64,000 bases of DNA. Origin: DASZIT01 sp963709665. Its GTDB lineage: Bacteria; Actinomycetota; Acidimicrobiia; Acidimicrobiales; RAAP-2. Under the pieces are notes generated by a model. The model searched no databases. It saw only the letters and a program-made list of their open reading frames with translations, and had not been told where the DNA came from. The translations under genes were made by a program, and so were the position numbers. Shown here one piece after another: positions 33,633-42,164 of this stretch (the first letter of the stretch is position 1; every line of letters begins with the position of its first letter). The stretch covers positions 62,001 through 126,000 of the forward strand of contig CAVPWU010000004.1 of NCBI GenBank assembly GCA_963709665.1. The letters are read 5' to 3'.

Positions 33633-33937
33633 CCGAGACCCGTGTCATCCGCTACCGCACCAAGCCCGAGTGCGCCGAGGACAACGCCCGGCTCATCGAG
33701 GCGGTCTTCGCCGAACTGGCGGAGCGCGAGGTCACCGGCCTTCGCTACACCGCTCTCCGACTCGACGACGGGGTCACCTTCGTCCATGTGGCCACGCTCG
33801 ACGCGGCTGCCAACCCGCTCGACACCTCGCCGGCGTTCGCCGCCTTCCAGGCGGGCATCGGCGAACGTGTCGAGGAGGGCCCGTTCCCGGCCACCGCCAC
33901 GGTGGTGGGGACCCACGGTGGTGCACCCGGCGCCTGA
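33629..33937 (+). CDS. Small ABM-like (dimeric alpha/beta barrel) protein
   Basis: This 102-residue protein resembles the antibiotic-biosynthesis-monooxygenase/dimeric alpha-beta-barrel fold: VIRYRTKPECAEDNARLIEAV followed by a strand (TGLRYTALRL), VTFVHVATLD, and a final SPAFAAFQAGI helix. The real catalytic chemistry of such small proteins is usually unknown. It is cotranscribed with the DUF6855-like gene, whose stop it overlaps. Confidence 0.75.
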   Translation: MTETRVIRYRTKPECAEDNARLIEAVFAELAEREVTGLRYTALRLDDGVTFVHVATLDAAANPLDTSPAFAAFQAGIGERVEEGPFPATATVVGTHGGAPGA

Positions 33938-34008
33938 TGCGCCGACCCACGGCGGGAGGATCAGCCGGACAGCTGATCCGGCACCGCCACCGTCGTTAGC
34001 CTGGCGAC

Positions 34009-34557
34009 ATGGGACCCCTCCGGTACTCCATCAACGTCACCCTGGACGGGTGTTGCGACCACCGTGCGATCCCCCCGGACGAGGACCTGCACCGCCACGC
34101 CGCCGAGAACCTCAGCAGGGCCGACGCCCTCCTCTTCGGTCGGGTGACGTACGAGCTGATGGAGTCCGCCTGGCGGCCGCCGTCGCCGGCGGGAGGGAGG
34201 CCCGAGTGGATGGAGCCCTTCGCCCGGACGATCAACGCCGCCAAGAAGTACGTGGTGTCCGACACCCTGGCGGAGGTGGACTGGAACGCCGAGCTCATCC
34301 ACGGGGACCTGGGCGAGGCCGTTCAGCGCCTCAAGACCGAGTCGGCCTCGGGACTGTTCGTGGGAGGCGTGACGCTTCCGCTGGCCCTGACGGAGCTGGG
34401 ACTGATCGATGAGTACGAGTTCGTGGTGCATCCCAGGCTCGCCGGCCACGGGCCCACGCTGTTCGCGGGGCTGTCGAGGTACGTCGACCTGAAGCTGGTG
34501 AGCCGGCGGGAGTTCGGCTCGGGGGCGGTGGCGATGCGGTACGAGCTGCCGGGGTAG
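34009..34557 (+). CDS. Dihydrofolate reductase family protein (RibD C-terminal type)
   Basis: This 182-residue protein matches the RibD_C/YwjB branch: YSINVTLDGCCDH at the start, DALLFGRVTYELMESAWRP, KKYVVSDTL, SGLFVGGVTLPLAL (the glycine-rich NADPH segment) and EYEFVVHPRLAGHGPTLF. Members are NADPH-dependent reductases or proteins of unknown substrate; a role in folate or riboflavin synthesis should not be assumed. Single gene; the ATG at 34009 opens the family-conserved N-terminus. Confidence 0.88.
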   Translation: MGPLRYSINVTLDGCCDHRAIPPDEDLHRHAAENLSRADALLFGRVTYELMESAWRPPSPAGGRPEWMEPFARTINAAKKYVVSDTLAEVDWNAELIHGDLGEAVQRLKTESASGLFVGGVTLPLALTELGLIDEYEFVVHPRLAGHGPTLFAGLSRYVDLKLVSRREFGSGAVAMRYELPG

Positions 34558-34600
34558 CCCCGACCGGGAGCGGCGGACGACCCTCCTCTTCAGCGTCGTC

Positions 34601-36157
34601 TCAGAGTCCGCCGTGGGTGGCGTCATGGCTGATCACCCGGGCGACGTGGGCGCCGAGTTCGATCAACCCGAGCTTCTCGTGATCGGAGAGGTCCTTCATG
34701 GTCGCCCCGCCGAACCGGACCTGGTCCCACCCCAGGGCGGCGTAGGCCTGGTCCACCGCCGTCGTCACCGGGGTGAGGTCGACGCCCTCCAGGTAGCCCG
34801 GCAGGCGGTTGGTCAGCCAGTAGCTCATGTTCCGGAATCCGAGGGCGAAGTCGCTCTGGCGGAATTTCGGGTCGAAGAACCCACCGAAGTGGAAGAAGAA
34901 GGCGCCGGCCAACTGCTCTGCCGGTGACTCCCTCACCGCCGGGTCGATGGTGGGCGACACCACCTCCACCTTGATCGGGTCCTTCCCCTGCAGGCCGGCG
35001 GCCTCCCCGATCAGGGTGTCGAGCAGGCTGTCGTAGTCGATGTCGGGGACCGACCGTGGGGTCGGCGTCCGGTTGGTGCGTCGCTCGATACCGGTCTCCT
35101 GCCCCTGGACCTCCGACAGGGCCTGGCCCACCGCCTCCTTCAGGCTGGCCCGGAGCTGGCCGGCCTGCGCATCGGAGAGGCCGGCGGCCCGGATGCCGGC
35201 CTCGAGGCCGGAGCTGACCGCCGGGGCGACGGACTGCGCCCACTTCAGGCGGGAGTTGGTCTTCTCCAGCCGCTCGAGGTCGTTGTAGATGGTCTGTCCC
35301 CGGCTGATGCCGATGCTGTGGCTACCGGTGTGCGTCCAGGGCGGCTGGGGAGCGTCGCCGCCCCAGATCTTGGACAGGTCGGGACCGGGGGCGCCCTGGT
35401 TGGGGTGGATGAGCAGGTACAGGCGATCGTCGTCAGCGTCGTCGTCCGGCGTCAGGTCGATGGTCCGTCCCAGTGGCTCGTTGTCCACCGTCCCGCCGTC
35501 GGTGTACCAGAACTTCCCGTCGGCCGGGAAGCCGAGCAGGCCGGCGGCTTCGTACCTGGCTCTGTCCGCCGACCGGTCGAGGAGCTTGGGCGGAAACCCG
35601 ATGGCGTTGGAACCCGAGGCCAGGGCCGCCTCGGCGTGGACCAGGTAGGCGGCCGAATCGGCCGTGCTGTCCAAGGTGACGTCGTAGGTGTCGAGGAAGG
35701 TGGAGGCGTCCACCGTGGTATCACCCTCCAGGTCGACCAGCAGGTAGTTGAACCCCTCGAGGCTGGCCAGGGCCATGGACAACGTGATCGCCTGGCCCTG
35801 CCAGTTGGCCTCCGGCCCGTCCGGGACCCCCTGGGGGCCCAGGACGGCATCGGCCATGTCGCTGAGGGCCGTGGAGGAGAGCGGCGAGGCGGTGGTGGTG
35901 CACTTCATCGCCTCGAAGGAGACGTTGGTCACCCAGGCCTCGGACAGGAGTTTCACCGGGTCGACGTCCCGCAGCAGCGAGCGGGCGGTGAGCAGCCCGG
36001 TGATGGAGCCGGCGGAGGCGGCGGCGATGGTGTCGATGACCAGGACCTCCTCTCCGAGGGTCTTGGCCGCCAGGATCAGGGCCGCCAGCGCACCTCCCTC
36101 ATAGGCGCCCAGTGACACCGCTCCGGGGATGGTCAGGGAGAGCCGCAACTTGCCCAC
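34601..36157 (-). CDS. Patatin-like phospholipase
   Basis: This 518-residue protein has the patatin fold at its N-terminus: a glycine-rich oxyanion stretch (SLGAYEGGALAAL), the nucleophile Ser in IAAASAGSITGLL (consensus G-x-S-x-G, here with Ala in place of the first Gly) and the catalytic Asp in YTDGGTVDNEPLG. The C-terminal 250 residues are helical and uncharacterised. It should hydrolyse acyl chains from phospholipids. There is no signal peptide, so it acts inside the cell. It is divergent from a small membrane protein gene, and a plausible promoter lies about 130 bp upstream. Confidence 0.85.
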   Translation of the reverse strand: MGKLRLSLTIPGAVSLGAYEGGALAALILAAKTLGEEVLVIDTIAAASAGSITGLLTARSLLRDVDPVKLLSEAWVTNVSFEAMKCTTTASPLSSTALSDMADAVLGPQGVPDGPEANWQGQAITLSMALASLEGFNYLLVDLEGDTTVDASTFLDTYDVTLDSTADSAAYLVHAEAALASGSNAIGFPPKLLDRSADRARYEAAGLLGFPADGKFWYTDGGTVDNEPLGRTIDLTPDDDADDDRLYLLIHPNQGAPGPDLSKIWGGDAPQPPWTHTGSHSIGISRGQTIYNDLERLEKTNSRLKWAQSVAPAVSSGLEAGIRAAGLSDAQAGQLRASLKEAVGQALSEVQGQETGIERRTNRTPTPRSVPDIDYDSLLDTLIGEAAGLQGKDPIKVEVVSPTIDPAVRESPAEQLAGAFFFHFGGFFDPKFRQSDFALGFRNMSYWLTNRLPGYLEGVDLTPVTTAVDQAYAALGWDQVRFGGATMKDLSDHEKLGLIELGAHVARVISHDATHGGL

Positions 36158-36287
36158 AGGTCGCTCCGTTCAATGGGGGGAGGCGACGGCCCAGCGGCCA
36201 CCGACCGACCCCTCGTAGGGATGGTCTTCACGATGTGCTGTGCCCGCCCCGACGTGGCTCCCCGCGTGCACGTTCGATTCCGAGTGC

Positions 36288-36316
36288 ATTATGCCCGTCG
36301 CCACGGTGGGGGGCAA
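36288..36316 (-). promoter_or_regulatory. Candidate promoter for the patatin gene
   Basis: On the minus strand, TTGCCC (36316-36311) and CATAAT (36293-36288) are separated by exactly 17 bp, upstream of the patatin start at 36157. Confidence 0.45.
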
Positions 36317-36496
36317 CGGAGAATCAGTGTGCCGGAGCGGTCGTCGACACCGCCGGAGACCGCCTCGTCGTGGTGCGCAATTGCCCGCAAGAACTTCCAT
36401 CGACAGTGCAGGGATTTAGGACTGTCGTCCCGTTGGAGAGCCGCCGCCGGGCGGGGCATGGATGCCGGAGGAGACCGTCGACGGGGTGGAATGCGG

Positions 36497-36525
36497 TTGG
36501 CCCGTGATCGACCCCATTGTACGAT
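36497..36525 (+). promoter_or_regulatory. Candidate promoter for the membrane protein gene at 36589
   Basis: TTGGCC (36497-36502) and TACGAT (36520-36525) are separated by 17 bp, about 60 bp upstream of the ATG. The rest of the 431-bp divergent region (36158-36588) is somewhat less GC-rich and shows no gene. Confidence 0.45.
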
Positions 36526-36588
36526 GACCCTCGGTGGACTCGAGTTGTTCGCCCTCCCGGCGGGAGCATGCTCGGCGAAAGAGGAACC

Positions 36589-37347
36589 ATGGCAAGTACG
36601 GTGGAAATTCCTGGTCAGGCGATTGATACCTCCAAGCAGGATGTTCTGGATCCTCTGCAGAAGCTCCTGACCGGCATCAATGTCTTAGGGAGTTCGACGG
36701 ACTCCACGGGTGGCGCATTCTCCACTCCGGCCCAGAGTGTGGCGATCATCGAGTCCGGAGCGACCTCCCTGACCAAATGGTGGACCGGTGCGGCGGGAGC
36801 GCTGGGTGGAGCCACGGCGATTGCGGCCGCCGTGACACGGTTCTGGAACGGGCAACAGGGTGGGACCCGGATCGCCCTGATTGCCACGACCGGCGCCGTC
36901 ATCGCCGCCGTCGCCATTGCGCTGGCGATCATCATCGCCAGCGACGTGTCCGGCCGGGCCGCCGGGGCGGTCGCCGTCTACGAGGCGCGCCGGTCCGTCG
37001 CCGAGAAGTTCCTCGGTGTCGCCTACGCCGCCTCCCACCAGCCGGGCCACCCGGCAGGTGACGGGTCGGGTCCGTCGAGCCCCTCCGGCGCCGTCCCGGC
37101 GGCGGCGTCGTCCGGCGGGTCGCCGATCGACTCGAAGGTGGCCCTCATCACCATCGCCGGACTTCAGCAGATCCCCAACGCCCCGAAGGTAACGGTCACC
37201 ACCGATACCGGGGTGACCGGGACCCTGAAGGGCGTCTTCCTGGGCTCCTCCGGAGGTGCGGCCTCCGAGGTGCAGGTGAACGTGCTCGACCCGGTGTCGA
37301 ACTCGGTGAAGGCCATCCCCATCGGCAGCGTGACGGGATTCGAGTAG
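36589..37347 (+). CDS. Predicted membrane protein, function unknown
   Basis: The protein is 252 residues from the ATG at 36589, preceded by GAGG. It has a short soluble N-terminus (STVEIPGQAIDTSK), two hydrophobic segments (WWTGAAGALGGATAIAAAV and IALIATTGAVIAAVAIALAI), a Ser/Gly/Pro-rich linker near 160-190, and a C-terminal beta-rich domain (KVTVTTDTGVTGTLKGVFLG, VNVLDPVSNSVKAIPIG). The latter looks like a small ligand- or nucleic-acid-binding barrel. I do not recognise the family. It is divergent from the patatin gene, which may or may not be functionally linked. Confidence 0.75.
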   Translation: MASTVEIPGQAIDTSKQDVLDPLQKLLTGINVLGSSTDSTGGAFSTPAQSVAIIESGATSLTKWWTGAAGALGGATAIAAAVTRFWNGQQGGTRIALIATTGAVIAAVAIALAIIIASDVSGRAAGAVAVYEARRSVAEKFLGVAYAASHQPGHPAGDGSGPSSPSGAVPAAASSGGSPIDSKVALITIAGLQQIPNAPKVTVTTDTGVTGTLKGVFLGSSGGAASEVQVNVLDPVSNSVKAIPIGSVTGFE

Positions 37348-37356
37348 GGCTGCGGG

Positions 37357-37387
37357 CCGGTGGTGCCTGGGGTGGCCCGCCCACCGG
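37357..37387. terminator. Hairpin between convergent genes
   Basis: CCGGTGG (37357-37363) pairs with CCACCGG (37381-37387) across 17 nt, exactly in the 40-bp gap between the membrane protein and SDR genes. Confidence 0.45.
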
Positions 37388-38224
37388 TTAGATGACGAAG
37401 CTCTCCCCCGTCGCCCGGATGGTCAGCTCGGCGATCGACACCCCCCAGGGTTGATCGATGGCGTAGATGATCTGGGTGGCGATCTGCTCGGGCGTCACCG
37501 ACAGGTAGCGGGGATCGTCCACGTCCGACAGCTCGGGCGGCAGGGTCCCGGCCAGACCCTGCCCGACCATGTCCATGTACTCCCTCAGGTTCGGGCCCAG
37601 CAGCCCCGCCATGGCGTCGAAGTTGATGATGCTGTCACTCAGCCCGGTACCGGGAACGCCGGTGGGCCTGATGATGGTCACCTTGATCCGGCCCTGCGAC
37701 TCGACCCGGAGTGACTCCGAGAGGGTGTTGACGGCCGCTTTGGTCGCCGAGTACACGCCACTCCCGATGGTGCCGGCATTGCCGTAGATCGACGAGATAT
37801 TGACCACGTGCCCACGGCCCTGGGCCATCATCTGGTCGTAGACGGCGCTGATCCCGTGCACCACGCCCTTCAGGTTGATGTCGATGCAGCGGTCCCAGGC
37901 CTGCCAGGCATCGGCATGGTCGGCGAAGAAGGCCAGCGGCATGATGCCGGCGTTGTTGACCAGGACGTCGATCGCACCGAACGAGTCGACCGCCCGCTTC
38001 GCCACCCCGTCGACCTGCTCCTTCACGGTGACGTCGGCAACCGCCGTCTCGAAGACCCCACCCCGGTCCCGGATCATCCGCTCGGTCGCCGCCAGGTTGG
38101 CGGCATTGACGTCGGCGCCGACCACCTTCGCCCCGAGATCGGCGGCCAGTCCGGACACCAACTGGCCGAATCCACCTCCCGCTCCGGTGATCACGACCAC
38201 CTTGTCCTTCAAATGCGTCGTCAT
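37388..38224 (-). CDS. Short-chain dehydrogenase/reductase (classical SDR)
   Basis: The protein is 278 residues from the ATG at 38224. The NAD(P) motif TGAGGGFGQL (T-G-x3-G-x-G), NNAGIMPLAFF, the catalytic Ser in NISSIYGNAG and the Tyr-x3-Lys in GVYSATKAA are all intact. The cofactor-selecting acidic residue after strand two (VGADVN) suggests NAD+. The substrate is unknown; small alcohols or ketones are typical. It is divergent from a VOC-family gene with about 105 bp between. Confidence 0.92.
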   Translation of the reverse strand: MTTHLKDKVVVITGAGGGFGQLVSGLAADLGAKVVGADVNAANLAATERMIRDRGGVFETAVADVTVKEQVDGVAKRAVDSFGAIDVLVNNAGIMPLAFFADHADAWQAWDRCIDINLKGVVHGISAVYDQMMAQGRGHVVNISSIYGNAGTIGSGVYSATKAAVNTLSESLRVESQGRIKVTIIRPTGVPGTGLSDSIINFDAMAGLLGPNLREYMDMVGQGLAGTLPPELSDVDDPRYLSVTPEQIATQIIYAIDQPWGVSIAELTIRATGESFVI

Positions 38225-38329
38225 CTGGTCTCCGGCGTCCCGGGAAGGCACGGGCTGCGTTCCCGCGGCGAAGCTACCATCGCCGTCGGGCCGTCCATCG
38301 GCCCGGAAGCGAACCCGGGAGGCGTGCGC

Positions 38330-38728
38330 ATGCCCACGTTGTCATCCATCCACCACGCCTCGCTGACCGTGACCGACCTGGAACGGAGCGTCGCCTGGTA
38401 CCAGGACGTCCTCGGACTGCTGAGGGTCACCGAAGCCACCCATCCCGACGGCACCGGGTACTTCGTGGGGCTGGCGGACCCCACCCTCGCCTTCCTGGTC
38501 GGCCTCCACAGCCACCCGACCAACGAGAGCGAGCGGTTCTCGGAGACCCGCACCGGTCTCGATCACATCGGCTTCGGCGTCTCGAGCCGTGCCGAGCTGG
38601 AGGCCTGGGAGGAGCGGCTCTCCGAGCTGGGGGTCGAGCACACCCCGGTCATCGACGCCGAGGGCTACTCCGTGGTGGTCTTCCGGGACCCGGACAACAT
38701 CCAGCTCGAGTTCATCTTCATCGGGTAG
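38330..38728 (+). CDS. VOC-family (glyoxalase/dioxygenase-like) protein
   Basis: This 132-residue protein has two beta-alpha-beta-beta-beta modules. Metal-ligand positions are visible as His in IHHASLTVTD, His in GLDHIGFGV and Glu in NIQLEFIFIG. It could be a lyase, dioxygenase or binding protein; the exact chemistry cannot be told. The ATG at 38330 is chosen because it opens the family-conserved N-terminus. Confidence 0.88.
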   Translation: MPTLSSIHHASLTVTDLERSVAWYQDVLGLLRVTEATHPDGTGYFVGLADPTLAFLVGLHSHPTNESERFSETRTGLDHIGFGVSSRAELEAWEERLSELGVEHTPVIDAEGYSVVVFRDPDNIQLEFIFIG

Positions 38729-38736
38729 CGGGACGC

Positions 38737-38752
38737 CGGCTTCGACAAGCCG
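38737..38752. terminator. Hairpin between convergent genes
   Basis: CGGCTT (38737-38742) pairs with AAGCCG (38747-38752) around a CGAC tetraloop in the 41-bp gap after the VOC gene and before the end of the convergent serine hydrolase gene. Confidence 0.5.
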
Positions 38753-38769
38753 AGGACCGCGCCGGCGGG

Positions 38770-40386
38770 TCAGGGGGCGAGGGCGTTCCAGACCAGAGCC
38801 GAGACGCCGTCGACGGTGTCGATGCCGTACTGCTCGGAGTCGTTGCCGTTGGTGAGGACGGCGATCAGGTAGTCGCGGCCGGCACCGCTGACCCAGCCCT
38901 CCGTGTTGATCTGCCACCCGTCGATGACGGCGAACCCGTTCTTGAGGGCCACCGTCACCCCCGGGGGCACGCCACCGGTGGCTCCCCAGTCCTGGGAGGG
39001 GGTGATGTTCTCCATCAGGCCGAGGACGTAGGCGCGGGACGCATCGGTGAGTACGGCGTTGGGCTGCACCAGGGCCCGGACCATGGCCAGCCGGTCGAGG
39101 GCGGTGGTGGTGGTCTCCCCCCAGATGCCGTTGGTGGCCGGCACCGTCGAGGTCATGCCCAGCTCCTGTTCGACGGCGCCGACCTCCCCCGGCCCCAGCT
39201 CGCCCCACAGGGTGTCGGCGGCGCTGTCCAGACTCTCCTCGATCATCGGGACGGCCAGGCTCTGCTCCTCCGGCGTGAGAGGGCGCCCGGCCGCCTGGGC
39301 CTGCGTCAGCAGGGTGGCCAGGATGTCGACCTTCAACGTGCTGGCGGTGTTCTCCACCACGCCGGGCCGGAACTGGTAGATCTGGCCGGTCGTGAGGTCC
39401 TCCACGGCCACCGTCACGTTGTCCGCCCGGCCGGCCACGTAGCTGGCGATGGAGGGGATCATCTCCGCCCGGGCGTCGACGCCGTAGGCGAGCCAGTAGC
39501 CACCGGCCCGACCGGCGATGCCGACGGCGACCGCCTGCTGCGGGGTCCCACCGTCGGACCCCTCGAACGGGGCGTCCCCGAAGGCGAAGATCCCCCCGTC
39601 GGCGGCGGCCAGCCAGTAGCCGTGCCCGTCGGGCGGCGCCGCCATGCCGACCACCGGCTCGTTCAGGTCGAGGGAGCCGGTCGACCCCTCGAACGGGGCG
39701 TCCCCGAAGGCGAAGATCCCCCCGTCGGCGGCGGCCAGCCAGTAGCCGTACCCCGAGGAGGAGGCGGCCATCCCCACCACCGGTCGGTTCAGCGGCGTGG
39801 CACCCATCGATCCCTCGAACGGGGCGTCCCCGAAGGCGAAGACACCCCCGTCGGACGCCACCAGCCAGTAGCCCCGGCCGGTGGGGGTGGCGGCCATGCC
39901 GACGATCGGTGCGTTGAGGTGCATGCCGCCGGTCGAGCCCTCGAAGGCGGCGTCTCCGTAGGAGAAGACCCCGCCATCGGCGGCCACCAGCCAGTAGCCG
40001 TGGCCGGTGGGGGTGGTGGCCATGCCGACGATCGGTCCGTTGAGGCGCATGCCACCGGCCGACCCGTAGAAGCCGGCGCCCCCGTAGGCGAAGATGCCGC
40101 CGTCGCCCGCCACCGCCCAGTACCCGAGACCGTTCGGCTCGGCGGCCACCCCCACGACCGGGGCGGCCAGGTTGTGGAGGGTCGCCCCCGGTACCGCGGT
40201 GGCGGCTCCGAACGCCGTCACGGAGTCAGGGCCCGGGGTGCCCGACTCGACGTGCTCGGTGGATGCCGAGGCCGGTGCCACCCCGGCCACGCCGACGACG
40301 GCCACACCCAGGATGACCGGCAGGAGCAGGCGGCAACCCCACTCGACCGCCCCCGGTGGGCGTGGAGGGCATCGCGAAGACCTCAC
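38770..40386 (-). CDS. Secreted beta-lactamase-like serine hydrolase with N-terminal GYW repeats
   Basis: The 538-residue protein has a signal peptide (LLLPVILGVAVVGVAGVAPA, then SAS). Residues about 75-300 hold five 42-residue GYW repeats (GYWLVAADGG, GDAPFEGS, PVVGMA). The C-terminal region of about 230 residues has a class A beta-lactamase/transpeptidase fold: Ser349-x2-Lys352 in TASTLKVDI and KNGF in the position of the K-T-G box. It may act on peptidoglycan or be a cell-wall-binding regulator; true antibiotic hydrolysis is not shown. The order of repeats and enzyme is the reverse of the GH44 protein. Confidence 0.86.
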   Translation of the reverse strand: MRSSRCPPRPPGAVEWGCRLLLPVILGVAVVGVAGVAPASASTEHVESGTPGPDSVTAFGAATAVPGATLHNLAAPVVGVAAEPNGLGYWAVAGDGGIFAYGGAGFYGSAGGMRLNGPIVGMATTPTGHGYWLVAADGGVFSYGDAAFEGSTGGMHLNAPIVGMAATPTGRGYWLVASDGGVFAFGDAPFEGSMGATPLNRPVVGMAASSSGYGYWLAAADGGIFAFGDAPFEGSTGSLDLNEPVVGMAAPPDGHGYWLAAADGGIFAFGDAPFEGSDGGTPQQAVAVGIAGRAGGYWLAYGVDARAEMIPSIASYVAGRADNVTVAVEDLTTGQIYQFRPGVVENTASTLKVDILATLLTQAQAAGRPLTPEEQSLAVPMIEESLDSAADTLWGELGPGEVGAVEQELGMTSTVPATNGIWGETTTTALDRLAMVRALVQPNAVLTDASRAYVLGLMENITPSQDWGATGGVPPGVTVALKNGFAVIDGWQINTEGWVSGAGRDYLIAVLTNGNDSEQYGIDTVDGVSALVWNALAP

Positions 40387-40604
40387 CTGTCGAATCTACC
40401 CAGAACCACGACCGGGGTCGGCGGGTCGGGGTCCCGGGAGGCGAGCCGGCCAGGTGGCTCCGGCCCGGGTCAATGCCCTCGGCGCTCGCCAGGGTTTCCG
40501 TTGCGGTACCCATGTTTCGAGAGGGCCAAATCGGTCACGATAGGGGGTGGGACCACACGAGACGAGGAGGTAGGCGGGGGGCTGAACAGTAAGGGGAGGA
40601 TCAC

Positions 40605-41243
40605 ATGACCGTCGCTAGGGATGAATCGATCGAGCCAGGGGGCGGAACGCCGGGCCGATTGCCCGCCGCCGTCCACCCGGTGGCTGACCCGGCGCCGCTC
40701 GGACTGGCGGCGTTCGCCATGACCACGCTGGCGTTGAGTCTCTACAACACCAACATCTGGTCGGCGGCCATCTTCCCGGCACTGGCGCTCGCCCTCGTCT
40801 ACGGGGGACTCGCCCAACTGCTGGCCGGGATGTGGGAGTTCGTCCGGAAGAACACCTTCGGTGCCATCGCCTTCACGTCGTACGGTGCCTTCTGGATCTC
40901 GTACTACGTCTTCGTCCACTTCCTGGTTCCCGCCATCAAGGTGGGTGCCGCACCGGCGGCGGCGGGGGTGTTCCTGCTCGGTTGGACGATCCTGACCTTC
41001 TACCTGATGCTGGCCTCGCTCCGGGTCTCGGTGGCGGTGCTCGGGGTGTTCGTGGCGCTGGACGTCACGTTCGTGCTCCTCACCATCGGCGCCTTCCAGT
41101 CGAACAGCTCGATCACCCACGCCGGTGGTTGGGTGGGGATCGTCACCGCCGCCATCGCCTTCTACGCCTCGGCGGCCGGGGTGATCAACGAGACCTTCAA
41201 GAAGCCGTTGGTTCCGGTGATCCCGTTGGCCCCCAGGGCGTGA
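40605..41243 (+). CDS. Acetate/succinate transporter, GPR1/FUN34/YaaH family
   Basis: This 212-residue protein has six hydrophobic helices. The family signature N-P-A-P-L-G-L appears as DPAPLGLAAFAMTTLAL before helix one, and the second conserved block AQLLAGMWEFVRKNTFGAIAF matches the YaaH/SatP consensus. Members move monocarboxylates such as acetate with protons across the plasma membrane. A single gene without a partner; 218 bp upstream hold no gene. Confidence 0.92.
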   Translation: MTVARDESIEPGGGTPGRLPAAVHPVADPAPLGLAAFAMTTLALSLYNTNIWSAAIFPALALALVYGGLAQLLAGMWEFVRKNTFGAIAFTSYGAFWISYYVFVHFLVPAIKVGAAPAAAGVFLLGWTILTFYLMLASLRVSVAVLGVFVALDVTFVLLTIGAFQSNSSITHAGGWVGIVTAAIAFYASAAGVINETFKKPLVPVIPLAPRA

Positions 41244-41316
41244 CGGGAGTGTCGAGCGGCGACGGTTGAACGAGCCGGTGGTCGGCATGGGGGGTTGAGC
41301 CACGTCGACGAGGCGA

Positions 41317-42111
41317 TCACCTCACCACGGCCCTGGCCGCAGCGACCAGCCTGGCGGCCGGTTTCACCAGGAGGCGGTCGAGCAGGGACGTGTCGTCGGC
41401 GCTTCCGACCGCGACCAGAAGGCCCCGGCTGGCCATCGCCACGGTCCGGGCCAGTGAGTCGGTGAGCAGTTGGGTGGCCGTCTGATCGGCTCGGACGTCC
41501 CAGAGGGCCACTGACGTGTCCCAGGCGACGTCCCGGGCCGCCGCGATGCTCCAGTTGGCGACGATGTCGGCGACGGTGGCCACGTGCAGGTCGACGTCGC
41601 GGACGTCGGGCGGCTCGAATCCCTCCCGGATCGACTGCTCGGCCGTGTCGAGCAGGGCGTCGACCTTCTGGTAGTCGGCGTGGTGGGACCCGTCGGTGGG
41701 TGCGGTGGCCAACTCGGTGCACGTCGACACCACGGCGATGGGGAGGTCGTGGTTGATGTGGGCGTTCATGCCGGCCAGGGCGAACTGGATCGGTTCGATG
41801 TCGGTGTTGGTCCGGGAGGTGAGGAGTGGCGCCCAGGCCACGGGCATTCCGGATGGCGGCCCCGACAGCGAGTCGACCGCCGCGAAGTAGAGGTTGGCGA
41901 AGACGACGTCGAGCTCCGACACGAAGGCCGGGTCTCCGAAGGAGCCCTGCTTGACCTGCTGATCCACATCTTGGGTGACCTGCAGGTACATCCGGTTGAA
42001 GCAGGCCACGCCGTCACCGGCAGGCAGGGCCGCCTGTATCGACTCCATCCGGGCGATGACATCGGCGATCGTCTTCGCGGGCGGACCTGGTGGGGGGAGT
42101 CCGGCAGGCAC
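41317..42111 (-). CDS. DUF5995-family protein
   Basis: This 264-residue soluble helical protein has the family blocks GVACFNRMYLQVT, DVVFANLYF, ALAGMNAHINHDLP and DYQKVDALLD. Conserved His and Asn in MNAHINHDLP hint at a ligand site, but the function of DUF5995 is unknown. There is no signal peptide. Upstream 55 bp separate it from the LLM oxidoreductase gene on the same strand, so the two could share a transcript. Confidence 0.82.
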   Translation of the reverse strand: MPAGLPPPGPPAKTIADVIARMESIQAALPAGDGVACFNRMYLQVTQDVDQQVKQGSFGDPAFVSELDVVFANLYFAAVDSLSGPPSGMPVAWAPLLTSRTNTDIEPIQFALAGMNAHINHDLPIAVVSTCTELATAPTDGSHHADYQKVDALLDTAEQSIREGFEPPDVRDVDLHVATVADIVANWSIAAARDVAWDTSVALWDVRADQTATQLLTDSLARTVAMASRGLLVAVGSADDTSLLDRLLVKPAARLVAAARAVVR

Positions 42112-42164
42112 GCCCCGAGGTTAGATCACCCGGTCCGGCCGGGGTCCGGTCACCGGCGCAGGGC

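Noticed and set aside
34601..37347. CBASS-type phage defence system around the patatin gene
   Set aside because: No CD-NTase, Cap2/Cap3 or similar gene is present nearby; only a neutral remark was kept.
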